Shown here one piece after another: positions 9,401 through 16,387 of a stretch of 34,767 nt of DNA. Origin of the DNA: an uncultured Bacteroidota bacterium (GTDB taxonomy: Bacteria; Bacteroidota; Bacteroidia; JABEUT01); contig CAIPDV010000075.1 of the NCBI GenBank assembly GCA_903863935.1, positions 1-34,767 on the forward strand, in the 5' to 3' direction. The position numbers and the translations under genes were made by a program. The first letter of the stretch is position 1. The number at the start of each line of letters is the position of its first letter. Under the pieces are notes generated by a model. That model made no database searches, was not told the origin of the DNA, and saw only the letters and a list, made by a program, of their open reading frames with translations.

Positions 9401-10310
9401 AAAGCATTTCCACCTCATTACTTTTTTGTGTAAGGAAAACCGTATAATGTTTTAATGTTTTAATTTTATGAATCAGCATCCTTCGGAGAATCCTCCGCTT
9501 AATGGTATTCATTTTATAGTGGCTGAAATCAACGCTCTTTTTTTTAGCCAGAAGCTGGAGGATGTTTTTTAAATTGGGGTCGCTGTTTTCAATTTCATCT
9601 TCCGGAGGAAGCAGCTTCGCCGCTTTGCGTTTCAGCAAAGGATGCTTACTCATCCATTCCAGTTCCTTTGCAATTTCTTTGGGCGATAAAATAAAGTCAA
9701 CCACCCCTGCTGCAATTGCAGATTGAGGCATACTGTTAAATTTGGCCGAATCGTCCTGTGCAAAAGTTACTCCTCCGGCTTCCTTTATTTCCATTAACCC
9801 CCGGGTGCCATCGCTGGCAGCAGCTGATAAAACAATACCGATCACGTTTTCCTTATGCGTTTCAGCTAACGAAGAAAAAAGAACATCAATAGACAGGTTG
9901 GATGTTTTATTTTTTGGACGGGGAATTAAACCAATATGCCCGTCCCTCACCTCAATATCCTTATTATATGGAATCACATACACATTATTTGGCACCATCT
10001 TCTCCATATCTTCAATATTCTGCACTTTCATTTCAGTTATCTTCGATAAAAGTGCTACAAGGATGCTTTCATGGTCGGGGCTAAGATGCTGCACATAAAT
10101 ATAGGCCATTCCGGTAGTAGGAGACAGATTTTGCAAAAGCTGGGTTACGGCTTCCAGCCCACCCGCAGAAGCCCCAATGGCAACAACAGGGAAAGGATGC
10201 CTTTCTTCCGACGTCTTGTTTGGCGGAGGAGTTTGGCTCTTGGCTTTTCCGGATTTAATCCCTTTTTTTGCGGCGGTTTCCTTTTTTTTTGCCGGGGGAG
10301 ATGCTTTCAT
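6402..10310 (-). CDS. CheB-CheR-PAS hybrid histidine kinase with C-terminal receiver, 1302 aa
   Basis: A single long fusion. Residues 1-37 form a Lys/Pro/Ala-rich tail. At about 40-225 is a CheB methylesterase domain with Ser48 in GASAGG, His75 in QHLSPDH and Asp167 in SDGT, so the catalytic triad is intact. No receiver precedes it. At about 250-500 is CheR methyltransferase, with NVTDFFRD near 310-317, ACATGEE near 347-353, and SCRNLLIYM. At about 685-770 is a long coiled coil of repeated NEEL/NEEM heptads. A PAS domain follows at about 770-890. HisKA has phospho-acceptor His933 in SHEIRTP; the HATPase region (about 1035-1150) has N, G1 (DTGIGI) and G2 (GGTGLGLAI) boxes. A receiver (about 1172-1295) carries Asp1230 in MDLHMP. 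It is expected in the cytosol, coupling receptor methylation chemistry to phosphotransfer. No methyl-accepting receptor is nearby, so its substrate is open. Confidence 0.95.
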   Translation of the reverse strand: MKASPPAKKKETAAKKGIKSGKAKSQTPPPNKTSEERHPFPVVAIGASAGGLEAVTQLLQNLSPTTGMAYIYVQHLSPDHESILVALLSKITEMKVQNIEDMEKMVPNNVYVIPYNKDIEVRDGHIGLIPRPKNKTSNLSIDVLFSSLAETHKENVIGIVLSAAASDGTRGLMEIKEAGGVTFAQDDSAKFNSMPQSAIAAGVVDFILSPKEIAKELEWMSKHPLLKRKAAKLLPPEDEIENSDPNLKNILQLLAKKKSVDFSHYKMNTIKRRILRRMLIHKIKTLKHYTVFLTQKSNEVEMLYQDLLINVTDFFRDTETFRYLKTTLLPQLLKRKAPGETMRIWVVACATGEEVYSIAMMLLEILDHKTKDIPFQIFASDLSAEAIAEARIGEYTVPQLKNVSPKRIQRFFEKTKDKYRISKALRNICVFAQHNILRDPPFSRMDFISCRNLLIYMDAPAQKKIIETFHYSLNNDGCLLLGKSETIGASTQLFSPLNKKFKTYSRKKSSTVRIPDLTSHFSELPARQTALIGAGRNSTAAQPQKKTAETANNLGSQIDAVLLSRYMPASVVISRDMEVLEFRGSTELYLKHPSGKASFNILKMAHIEIAFELRNAIHNAIKTKKTVRKTGIEIKSDSKMRIVNLEVSPLAIGTGEPLLLVVFTEQKQIGMPEEGNKGGRNNSKAKDRKIRKLEEELAAARTDMGAITDDQEAANEELQSANEEIVSSNEEMQSLNEELETSKEEIESTNEELITSNQELHARIQQVEELYAYSEAILATVHDPMLILDKNMRIKSANKSFCKMFNVIEEESIGISLYKLGDNQWNIPRLRELLDDIIPKNVRFHDFEVEHTFPVIGHKILILNAHRVVQKSRNEELIVLAFTDVTEVKTKAVEPLEKDIRRHILDKAELKRINRLAAETVRAKQQFLSNMSHEIRTPMNAIIGFTNVVLKTKLDDTQKQYLQAIKSSGDALIVLINDILDLANVDSGKMIFEQTPFNLLTSVSDTLHLFKTKIQEKNLELIPEYDKSIPDILIGDPMRLRQIILNLVGNAVKFTAQGRIRVSIQILKEEAKKVSIEFMVIDTGIGIHESKLGHIFDDFTQATDESSRIYGGTGLGLAIVKRLVELQGGNLIVDSKFGEGSTFGFVLDFKKAETVIEVKAEEKPETNLQPLGIKVLVVEDVPLNQLLIKIVLADLGFEFDVVGNGKFAIEKLSQKDAYGPINKYDVILMDLHMPEMNGFEATDYIRKKMKSQIPIIALTADVTTMDIEKSKSFGMNDYISKPIDEKLLYNKIMACLKSSKQK

Positions 10311-10588
10311 TTTAACAAGTATTTATTTTGCAAAATTGTATTAATTACAAATTTTGTACAAACGAGTATGCGAATATAAGCGTTAATACTGACATTTCTT
10401 GTAACAATAAGCACTTATGGATTACAACTGATGCATAAAGTGTTGGGAGGTGAGAAGTATGTAACTTATATCCTTAGGTATACAATATTTGTCCTGCAAT
10501 TAGAGTATCTTAGCCACATGAAAATCAATTCGCTGTTAAAACCACTTTTTACGGTTCGAACTATTTCTGCATAATTAATTCAGTATAA
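10311..10588. other. Divergent promoter region between two sensor kinases
   Basis: These 278 bases separate the minus-strand fusion kinase (start 10310) from the plus-strand PAS kinase (start 10589). Only one-mismatch relatives of the -7 box were seen: CAATTTTG on the minus strand about 25 bases before 10310, and AATATTTG on the plus strand at 10484-10491. No gene is evident. Confidence 0.4.
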
Positions 10589-11767
10589 ATGACAAACGAA
10601 CAAGCCGCTTCTAAAGTTCTTAAAAGCCAATATGTACCTACCTCCGAATTTTACAGCCAAATAATAGACAGTTTGCAGGATTACTCCATTTTTACGGTTG
10701 ACAAAGAATTAAACATAAACAGTTGGAATTCAGGTGCGGCAAAAATATTTGAATACGAAACGGATGAAATGATTGGTAAGCCTTTTGAAACAATTTTTAC
10801 CGAGGAGGATAGAAAGGCAGGTGTTCCTAAAAATGAAATTGACAAAGCATTACAATCAGGAAGGTCGGTAGATATAAGATGGCATCTGTGTAAAGACGGG
10901 ACTACATTTTATGCCGATGGGCTGGTGTTTCCTTTAAAAAATGAAAAGGAAGAAGTAATTGGATATGTAAAAATACTTAGAGATATAACCCAACGGAAAA
11001 AATCGGAAGACGCAATAAGGAAATATACGAAAGAACTGGAAGAACTAAACACCCATAAGGAAGGGATACTTGCCATACTATCTCATGATCTGCGAAGCCC
11101 GTTGGCAGGAATTATTCAGAGTGCTGCGTATCTGAAATTAAATTTTGATAAAGTAAAACCTGCCCTGGCGAAAGAATTGCTGGAAGAACTTCACAAGGCA
11201 ACCAACAATGAGTTAAATATGCTGGATTACCTTGTGGAATGGGCCAGAATTAAATATGCTGCCGACGCATTTACTCCTGCAAAAATTGAACTTATCAACT
11301 ATGTGGAAAAAGTTTTTGAACTGTTAAAAGAAACCGCCGCCGTTAAGACTATAAACCTGCATCACGACATAAAAGAAAAAACAAGCGTGTTTGCCGATGA
11401 AAAAATGTTACTCTCAATCATTCAAAATATTGTTTCAAATGCTATAAAACACACCAATGCAGGAGGGGAAATTACTGTTACTGCTAAAGAAAGCGAAGAT
11501 AAAATGATAGTGGAAATAAAAGATACCGGTATCGGGATGTCGAAAGAAATACAAGATAAACTTTTTGCCCCCCAGGTAAATTCCCTTTCTAAAGCCAGAG
11601 AAGACAATAAAGGAGCAGGTATAGGTTTATTATTGGTAAAAGGATTTTTAGAAAAAAATGGCGGTGAAATATGGGTGGAAAGCATAGAGGGCCAAGGTTC
11701 ATCTTTTTATTTTACATTACCAATTGACAAACCTTTGGATAAACCTGTTGACCCTGAGAATAAATAG
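10589..11767 (+). CDS. PAS domain-containing sensor histidine kinase, 392 aa
   Basis: Residues about 20-140 are a PAS domain with a C-terminal PAC-like stretch (VFPLKNEKEEVIGYVKILRDITQRKKSE). A short coiled linker follows, then HisKA with His166 in SHDLRSPLAG. The HATPase region (about 270-380) contains the N box (IVSNAIKHT), G1 (DTGIGMS) and G2 (GAGIGLLLVKGFLEK). There is no transmembrane segment and no attached receiver, so the protein is predicted to be cytosolic and to phosphorylate a separate regulator not present beside it. It is divergent from the CheB-CheR hybrid kinase and may share its signalling network; that link is inferred from position only. Confidence 0.92.
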   Translation: MTNEQAASKVLKSQYVPTSEFYSQIIDSLQDYSIFTVDKELNINSWNSGAAKIFEYETDEMIGKPFETIFTEEDRKAGVPKNEIDKALQSGRSVDIRWHLCKDGTTFYADGLVFPLKNEKEEVIGYVKILRDITQRKKSEDAIRKYTKELEELNTHKEGILAILSHDLRSPLAGIIQSAAYLKLNFDKVKPALAKELLEELHKATNNELNMLDYLVEWARIKYAADAFTPAKIELINYVEKVFELLKETAAVKTINLHHDIKEKTSVFADEKMLLSIIQNIVSNAIKHTNAGGEITVTAKESEDKMIVEIKDTGIGMSKEIQDKLFAPQVNSLSKAREDNKGAGIGLLLVKGFLEKNGGEIWVESIEGQGSSFYFTLPIDKPLDKPVDPENK

Positions 11768-11803
11768 ACATTTTATATGCAGGAAAAGGAACCCAGCTAA
11801 TTG

Positions 11804-11837
11804 TTTTGCATTCATTCCAAAATAATTTCTAATTTCG
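11804..11837 (+). promoter_or_regulatory. Promoter of tRNA-Leu (-33 TTTTG, -7 TAATTTCG)
   Basis: TTTTG at 11804-11808 and TAATTTCG at 11830-11837 (one mismatch to TAnnTTTG) are separated by 21 bases. This is the expected Bacteroidota spacing, and the -7 box ends 17 bases before the tRNA. Confidence 0.55.
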
Positions 11838-11853
11838 CAGCCCTTTACCATTT

Positions 11854-11937
11854 GCCCGGATGGCGGAACAGGTAGACGCGCTGGTCTCAAAAACCAGTTC
11901 TTTCACGAGAATGTCGGTTCGATTCCGATTCCGGGTA
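11854..11937 (+). tRNA. tRNA-Leu (anticodon CAA)
   Basis: An 84-base class II tRNA. The acceptor stem GCCCGGA pairs with TCCGGGT (one G-U), followed by A73. The anticodon stem CTGGT/ACCAG closes loop CTCAAAA with anticodon CAA at 11888-11890. The long variable arm and the T-loop TTCGATT are both clear. No CCA is encoded. Confidence 0.95.
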
Positions 11938-11961
11938 CTTTAGAAATTGGAATTTACAGTT

Positions 11962-12528
11962 TCAATGCAATTCCTTTACCAATAAGGGATATATCTCTTC
12001 CTTAAAAATAAAATTCCATATCAGGGTGCTATCAGTATATCCTCCAGAATGGAGGTAGATAACATTTCCATTTGCATCCAGGATAATTGTGGTGGGATAG
12101 CCCATACCGCCGTTAAGCTGATAGCAGCCTTCTTCACTTAAATGCCACATGCCGAAATGCACCTTATACCTGTTCCTTATCCTCCGTATTGTTTCAGGAT
12201 CATCGGCAGAGAGGGATACATACTGAAAGTTAGGATAATTCTGAAGAGTGTCATATAGTTTATTCAGTGTGCTCATTTCAGCCATACAAGGGGCGCAGGA
12301 TGCCAGCCACATATTTATGAATGTTACTTTGCCTTTCAAACTGTCGTTGTTTATTACTCCGTCATCGCCGGCGGCAGAAAAACCCGGAAGAGGTTTACCG
12401 AGCACTTCCTTTTCTCGCGCCTGTGTAATGGAGTCCATCTGGTGCTGGTTCACCGTAACTGCATTTTCGGCTTGGCTGAAAAGGAGTGTATTCGTCAACA
12501 TAAAAAATGCGATCAGGACTTTTTTCAT
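11962..12528 (-). CDS. TlpA-like thioredoxin-fold redox protein, 188 aa
   Basis: The start at 12528 gives a signal peptide MKKVLIAFFMLTNTLLFSQ; the open frame runs further upstream but without protein character. Residues about 43-180 form a thioredoxin/AhpC-TSA-like fold, with GKPLPGFSA, then SLKGKVTFINMWLASCAPC. The redox pair is Cys78 and Cys81 in a CAPC motif, and the cis-proline loop is GYPTTIILD. The protein is expected in the periplasm as a thiol-disulfide reductase of the TlpA/ResA kind, which serve cytochrome c maturation or general disulfide reduction. A cytochrome c is encoded at 18.7 kb but is not adjacent. The gene converges on the tRNA-Leu gene and is divergent from the membrane-protein gene at 12653. 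Confidence 0.9.
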   Translation of the reverse strand: MKKVLIAFFMLTNTLLFSQAENAVTVNQHQMDSITQAREKEVLGKPLPGFSAAGDDGVINNDSLKGKVTFINMWLASCAPCMAEMSTLNKLYDTLQNYPNFQYVSLSADDPETIRRIRNRYKVHFGMWHLSEEGCYQLNGGMGYPTTIILDANGNVIYLHSGGYTDSTLIWNFIFKEEIYPLLVKELH

Positions 12529-12652
12529 ACTGCAAATTAACGGCAATTTTATTACCTCCGGAATCCTTATTGGTGAGTATTTCAACCAAATGAAGTAATA
12601 AAACTCATATATCATCGTTTCTACTAGTATACTAAACCGCAAACTCAAAGCA

Positions 12653-13006
12653 ATGAACCGGTATTTAATAATTGGTAGCGGCCTTGTAATTGGTGCAAGT
12701 CAAATTTTCTGGCAGTTTTTTACCCATTGGGAAGTTACCCTTCACAGTCCTTACTTTTATTTTGACCTGTTCTTTTCCATTCTTATTATTCTGTGCGGCG
12801 TGGGCAATAATAAATACCTTTACTTAAGTACGTTTGTTTTGTGTTTTTTATTCCTATTGCTTGAAGGTAACCGGCTCTTCTTTCTGCAACATTACAGAGG
12901 CATTCAGTTGCACAGTTGGTATTTCTTGAGGGCCACATGTTTAGTGGTTGCACAGTATGGTATTATAAAGTGCCTGAAACAATTCGACATTTCAATTACC
13001 AATTAG
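12653..13006 (+). CDS. Small four-helix membrane protein (paralogue A), 117 aa
   Basis: It starts MNRYLIIGSGLVIGASQIF and has about four hydrophobic segments (residues 4-20, 35-52, 55-73, 90-108) with a short charged tail. I do not recognise a family. It is clearly related to the protein at 13959-14306: both begin MNRYL, have GS near residue 8-9, SQ near 16-17, a YFDL/YIDI strand near 40, G(I/V)(G/V)N near 50, and a W-(Y/L)-(F/I)-R segment near 90. The two paralogues flank the secreted hydrolase at 13068-13907. Function unknown. Confidence 0.75.
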   Translation: MNRYLIIGSGLVIGASQIFWQFFTHWEVTLHSPYFYFDLFFSILIILCGVGNNKYLYLSTFVLCFLFLLLEGNRLFFLQHYRGIQLHSWYFLRATCLVVAQYGIIKCLKQFDISITN

Positions 13007-13037
13007 GGTATCTGAATTTCTATCTTATTTGAATACA

Positions 13038-13045
13038 TACATTTG
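13038..13045 (+). promoter_or_regulatory. -7 promoter box (TACATTTG) of the hydrolase gene
   Basis: A perfect TAnnTTTG match 22 bases before the ATG at 13068. The hydrolase thus has its own promoter and need not be read through from the upstream membrane-protein gene. Confidence 0.55.
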
Positions 13046-13047
13046 TA

Positions 13048-13063
13048 TACCATTTGTATGGTA
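13048..13063. promoter_or_regulatory. Possible operator: inverted repeat TACCAT-TTGT-ATGGTA
   Basis: A perfect 6-bp inverted repeat with a 4-base centre begins three bases after the -7 box and ends five bases before the ATG. It overlaps the expected transcription start, a position that suits a repressor site or a small 5' hairpin. The short arms could be chance. Confidence 0.3.
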
Positions 13064-13067
13064 AATA

Positions 13068-13907
13068 ATGATAAATAAATATTCCCGAAATAAATCCTTT
13101 AATGCATCCATTCTCGTTTGTGCGGCACTGCTGTTAAGTTTCAGCCTTCCGGACGGGGATAAAAAAAACGACAATATAAACTGGGTAGCCACTAAATCAG
13201 GGCATATACATATACAAACATATAAAGGTGACAGCATTTCCAACAAACCCGGCCTGGTTTTTGTGTTACATGGCGATGCCCCCACCAGCAGCCCGAATGG
13301 GCAGTATGCTCTGGCTAAATTAATAGCTGATAAAAACAAAAATGTAATTGCCATAGGCATTTTACGCCCCGGGTATACCGATGCCGACAACAACACCTCC
13401 GAAGGTATGAAAGGGCTTGCCGTGGGCGACAATTATACAGCAGACCGCATAAAAGCCATTGCAGAAGTAATTGAGGAATTGAAAAAAAAGTATAATCCCG
13501 GCCATACTGTACTGATAGGGCACTCAGGCGGTGCAGCTATTGCAGCTGACCTGGTAGCACTTTATCCCGGATTGGTTAATTCCGCTGTGCTTGTAAGTGG
13601 TCCGTTTTATGTGCAGGAATGGCGCAGTTATATGTTAACCAAAGAAAATTCGAGCCCTCAATGGAGCATGGGTGTAAGCAGCATTTCACCAGACCAGGTA
13701 GCCGATAAAATAAGCGACAGCACAAAAATTGTAATTGTTTCAGGCGATCAAGATTCGGTTGTGCCACATATTTACAGCGTAAATTATTATAACTATTTAA
13801 TCAGCAAAAATAAATTGGCATCATTGATTACAGTGCCTCATCGGGGTCATCAGATATTGTTTGACAACTCAGTTTTAAAATCGGTAGGGGCTTTGATAAA
13901 GCAATAA
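13068..13907 (+). CDS. Secreted alpha/beta hydrolase, 279 aa
   Basis: An N-terminal hydrophobic segment (residues about 13-27) suggests a signal peptide or anchor. The alpha/beta-hydrolase core follows. The oxyanion strand is LVFVLHGDAPTS, the nucleophile elbow is GHSGGAA with Ser153, the acid is Asp229 or Asp227 in SGDQDSVVP, and the histidine is in PHRGHQILF (258 or 261). All triad members are present. Known relatives are esterases, peptidases and lipases; the substrate cannot be told. The likely location is the periplasm. It is bracketed by two paralogous small membrane proteins. Confidence 0.88.
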   Translation: MINKYSRNKSFNASILVCAALLLSFSLPDGDKKNDNINWVATKSGHIHIQTYKGDSISNKPGLVFVLHGDAPTSSPNGQYALAKLIADKNKNVIAIGILRPGYTDADNNTSEGMKGLAVGDNYTADRIKAIAEVIEELKKKYNPGHTVLIGHSGGAAIAADLVALYPGLVNSAVLVSGPFYVQEWRSYMLTKENSSPQWSMGVSSISPDQVADKISDSTKIVIVSGDQDSVVPHIYSVNYYNYLISKNKLASLITVPHRGHQILFDNSVLKSVGALIKQ

Positions 13908-13958
13908 ATAATAACTGCTGGCGTTATTACAACTACTGATCCCTCAAAACCAAAACAC

Positions 13959-14306
13959 ATGAACCGATATTTGTTACTTGGCAGTGCCGCCATAATTGCC
14001 ATGAGCCAGCTTTACGAACAAATGCTGAATAACTTCAATGTAATGTACCCGTTATGGCTGTATATTGACATCATTGTGTTTGTTGTGTTTCTTTTCAGCG
14101 GAATTGTGAATAAGCAATTTTCATACATATTAGCTTTAGTTTTTGTATTGGCCGTATTGTTTATTTATTCGGCTGTTTTTTATTCAGCAATTCAGCAAGG
14201 TGAACATATTAAAACGTGGTGGCTCATCAGGCCGGCCAGTTATTTAATAGCCATTCTGGGCTGTGTGCGAGAGATATTCACTTACAAAAACCAACGGATT
14301 GCGTGA
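13959..14306 (+). CDS. Small four-helix membrane protein (paralogue B), 115 aa
   Basis: It starts MNRYLLLGSAAIIAMSQLY and has four hydrophobic segments (residues 4-18, 33-50, 55-75, 92-107) followed by a short basic tail. Layout and scattered identities make it a paralogue of the 117-aa protein at 12653-13006. It lies 51 bases after the hydrolase stop, so it may be co-transcribed with the hydrolase. No named family recognised. Confidence 0.75.
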   Translation: MNRYLLLGSAAIIAMSQLYEQMLNNFNVMYPLWLYIDIIVFVVFLFSGIVNKQFSYILALVFVLAVLFIYSAVFYSAIQQGEHIKTWWLIRPASYLIAILGCVREIFTYKNQRIA

Positions 14307-14352
14307 TTCTGCTGCAAGCATATTTATTTAGTTGCGTAAAACTTACCTCTGA

Positions 14353-14387
14353 TTACTGACAACTGACTACTGACAACTGACTACTGT
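14353..14387. repeat. Heptameric tandem repeat (CNACTGA), five units
   Basis: Five consecutive 7-base units: TTACTGA, CAACTGA, CTACTGA, CAACTGA, CTACTGT. The block ends one base before the last codon of the ABC transporter gene. It has the same 7-base period as the blocks at 16244, 16298, 32088, 32161, 33504 and 33576. Confidence 0.85.
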
Positions 14388-16241
14388 TTAAACAAAACTC
14401 TGCAAGTCGTAGAGTCTTCTGTAAACGCCATTTTGAGCCAGTAAGGCTGCGTGATTGCCACGTTCCACAATATTACCTTTTTGCATAACAATAATTTCAT
14501 CGGCATTTTTAATGGTGGAAAGGCGGTGTGCAATAACAATAGAAGTGCGGTTCGTCATCAGCTTGGTAAGAGCATCCTGTACCAGACGCTCCGATTCGGT
14601 ATCGAGTGCTGAGGTAGCCTCATCAAGAATAAGGATAGGCGGATTTTTCAGGATGGCACGGGCAAGGCTCATCCGCTGGCGTTCGCCACCCGACATCTTC
14701 CCTCCCCTATCGCCAATATTGGTTTCATATCCATTTTCCATCTTGCTTATAAACTCATGGGCATGGGCTACTTTGGCGGCACTTATAACCTGTTCATCGG
14801 TAACATCGGTCATACCAAATGCAATGTTGTTTTTCACGGTATCGTTAAAAAGAACGGTGTCCTGGGTTACAATACCCATCAGGTTTCTAAGATCTGAGAT
14901 CTTTAATTGGTTCAACGAAATTCCATCAATGGTTATAAGGCCTTCGGTAGGATCGTAAAAGCGGGGCAGCATATCTACCAGCGTACTTTTTCCGGAGCCT
15001 GATTGACCTACGATTGCTATTGTTTTCCCTTTCGGAATTTTAAGGCTTATGTTTTGCAACGCATATCCTGAATCGCCACGCTGGTATGCAAACCCCACAT
15101 TATGGAATTCAATTTCCTTATCGAATGATTTTACCAGGCGAGGCTCTTCAATTTCAATAACTGTAACCTCAGCATGAAGTATCTTATTTATCCTTTCCAG
15201 TGAAGCCAGGCCTTTTTCAACATTGAAGTAAGCCGTAGAAAAGGCTTTTGCCGGTGGAACCAACTGCGAAAAAATTACCACATAGGTTACAAACAAAGGG
15301 CCATCGAGCGGGTGTGTAGGACTCCAAACCAAATGCCCGCCAACATACAGAAGTATTGCCAGCACAATAGATACAAGAAACTCGGTAAGCGGAGAAGCAA
15401 GGTCCGTCCTTCTGTATACACCGTTCATGATACCTGTGTACCGCTCATTCTCTTCATGGAATTTTGTGCGGATGATCTTTTCGGCTGTAAACGCCCGGAT
15501 GATTCGTATTCCACCAATGGTTTCCTCAATCATGGAAAACAAAACACCCATCATACCCTTCGACTTGGAAGAGCTTTTACGAAGGGTACCACCTACTTTT
15601 GCAATAAGAAATCCGGTAACAGGCAGCAGAATAAATGCCAGCAAAGTCAACTGAGGGCTCATAAAAATAAGGGTTACCAGAGTAACAATAATATTCATCG
15701 GGTTCACCGTTATCATTTCCAGCGATTGCATAACCGACCACTCAATTTCAGTAAGGTCATTGGTCATGCGCGCCATAATGTCGCCTTTGCGCTCGGCTGA
15801 ATAATACGATAGCGGCAGCACCAAAATCTTATCGTAAATTTCATTGCGCAGATCACGTACAACTCCATTCCTGATTGGAGCCATATTATATGCTGCCATA
15901 TAACGAAACGCATTTTTAAGAAGCATAATAATTGCAAAGAATACGCAAAGAATAATGAGTACATACTGCAACCCGTATCTATCCGTAAGAAGCTGCATAT
16001 AATATTTGGAAGAATCGGACAACCATGCGCCTACTTTGTTAAGGTGAAATTCAGGCTTGGATAAAACAGAAACCGTGCTAACAGCAGAATCTTTCGAAGG
16101 GAAAAGAACATTCAAAAAAGGGATAAGCATTCCCAGGGAAAACAACCCGAAAATGATTGACAGCATATTGCCGACTATATTAAGAACAGCGTATTTCTTA
16201 TAGTTTTTTAAATAACGAAGAATTTTTCCGAGGCCCTTCAA
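14388..16241 (-). CDS. MsbA-type ABC exporter, fused permease and ATPase, 617 aa
   Basis: Residues about 15-330 carry six transmembrane helices of an ABC exporter (type IV fold), and 375-610 the nucleotide-binding domain. The domain has Walker A GQSGSGKST (near 411-419), Q-loop VTQD, signature MSGGERQR, Walker B ILILDEATSALD (near 536-547) and switch His in IAHRLST. It should work as a homodimer in the inner membrane, driving export of a lipid or hydrophobic compound. The substrate is not decided by sequence. The start codon is TTG at 16241 with an in-frame stop immediately before it, and a heptamer repeat block reaches to within three bases of it. No ATG lies near the conserved N-terminus. 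Confidence 0.92.
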   Translation of the reverse strand: MKGLGKILRYLKNYKKYAVLNIVGNMLSIIFGLFSLGMLIPFLNVLFPSKDSAVSTVSVLSKPEFHLNKVGAWLSDSSKYYMQLLTDRYGLQYVLIILCVFFAIIMLLKNAFRYMAAYNMAPIRNGVVRDLRNEIYDKILVLPLSYYSAERKGDIMARMTNDLTEIEWSVMQSLEMITVNPMNIIVTLVTLIFMSPQLTLLAFILLPVTGFLIAKVGGTLRKSSSKSKGMMGVLFSMIEETIGGIRIIRAFTAEKIIRTKFHEENERYTGIMNGVYRRTDLASPLTEFLVSIVLAILLYVGGHLVWSPTHPLDGPLFVTYVVIFSQLVPPAKAFSTAYFNVEKGLASLERINKILHAEVTVIEIEEPRLVKSFDKEIEFHNVGFAYQRGDSGYALQNISLKIPKGKTIAIVGQSGSGKSTLVDMLPRFYDPTEGLITIDGISLNQLKISDLRNLMGIVTQDTVLFNDTVKNNIAFGMTDVTDEQVISAAKVAHAHEFISKMENGYETNIGDRGGKMSGGERQRMSLARAILKNPPILILDEATSALDTESERLVQDALTKLMTNRTSIVIAHRLSTIKNADEIIVMQKGNIVERGNHAALLAQNGVYRRLYDLQSFV

Positions 16242-16243
16242 TT

Positions 16244-16278
16244 AATTAGGAATTAGGAATTAGTAATTAGTAATTCAG
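16244..16278. repeat. Heptameric tandem repeat (AATTAGG), five units
   Basis: Units AATTAGG, AATTAGG, AATTAGT, AATTAGT, AATTCAG run without interruption. The block begins three bases upstream of the TTG start of the ABC exporter and so fills its translation-initiation region. Confidence 0.9.
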
Positions 16279-16297
16279 AACGCTAAATTATCAATTA

Positions 16298-16332
16298 AAT
16301 GAAGAATGAAGAATGAAAAATTAAGAATTCTT
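16298..16332. repeat. Heptameric tandem repeat (AATGAAG), five units
   Basis: Units AATGAAG, AATGAAG, AATGAAA, AATTAAG, AATTCTT. A second, different 7-base family in the same intergenic gap as the AATTAGG block; the same two families recur in the coding sequence near 32.1 kb. Confidence 0.9.
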
Positions 16333-16387
16333 TGGCCCGGGCTTCTGAATCCAGCTTTTAATTCTCCATTCAATATTCGAAATTTAC

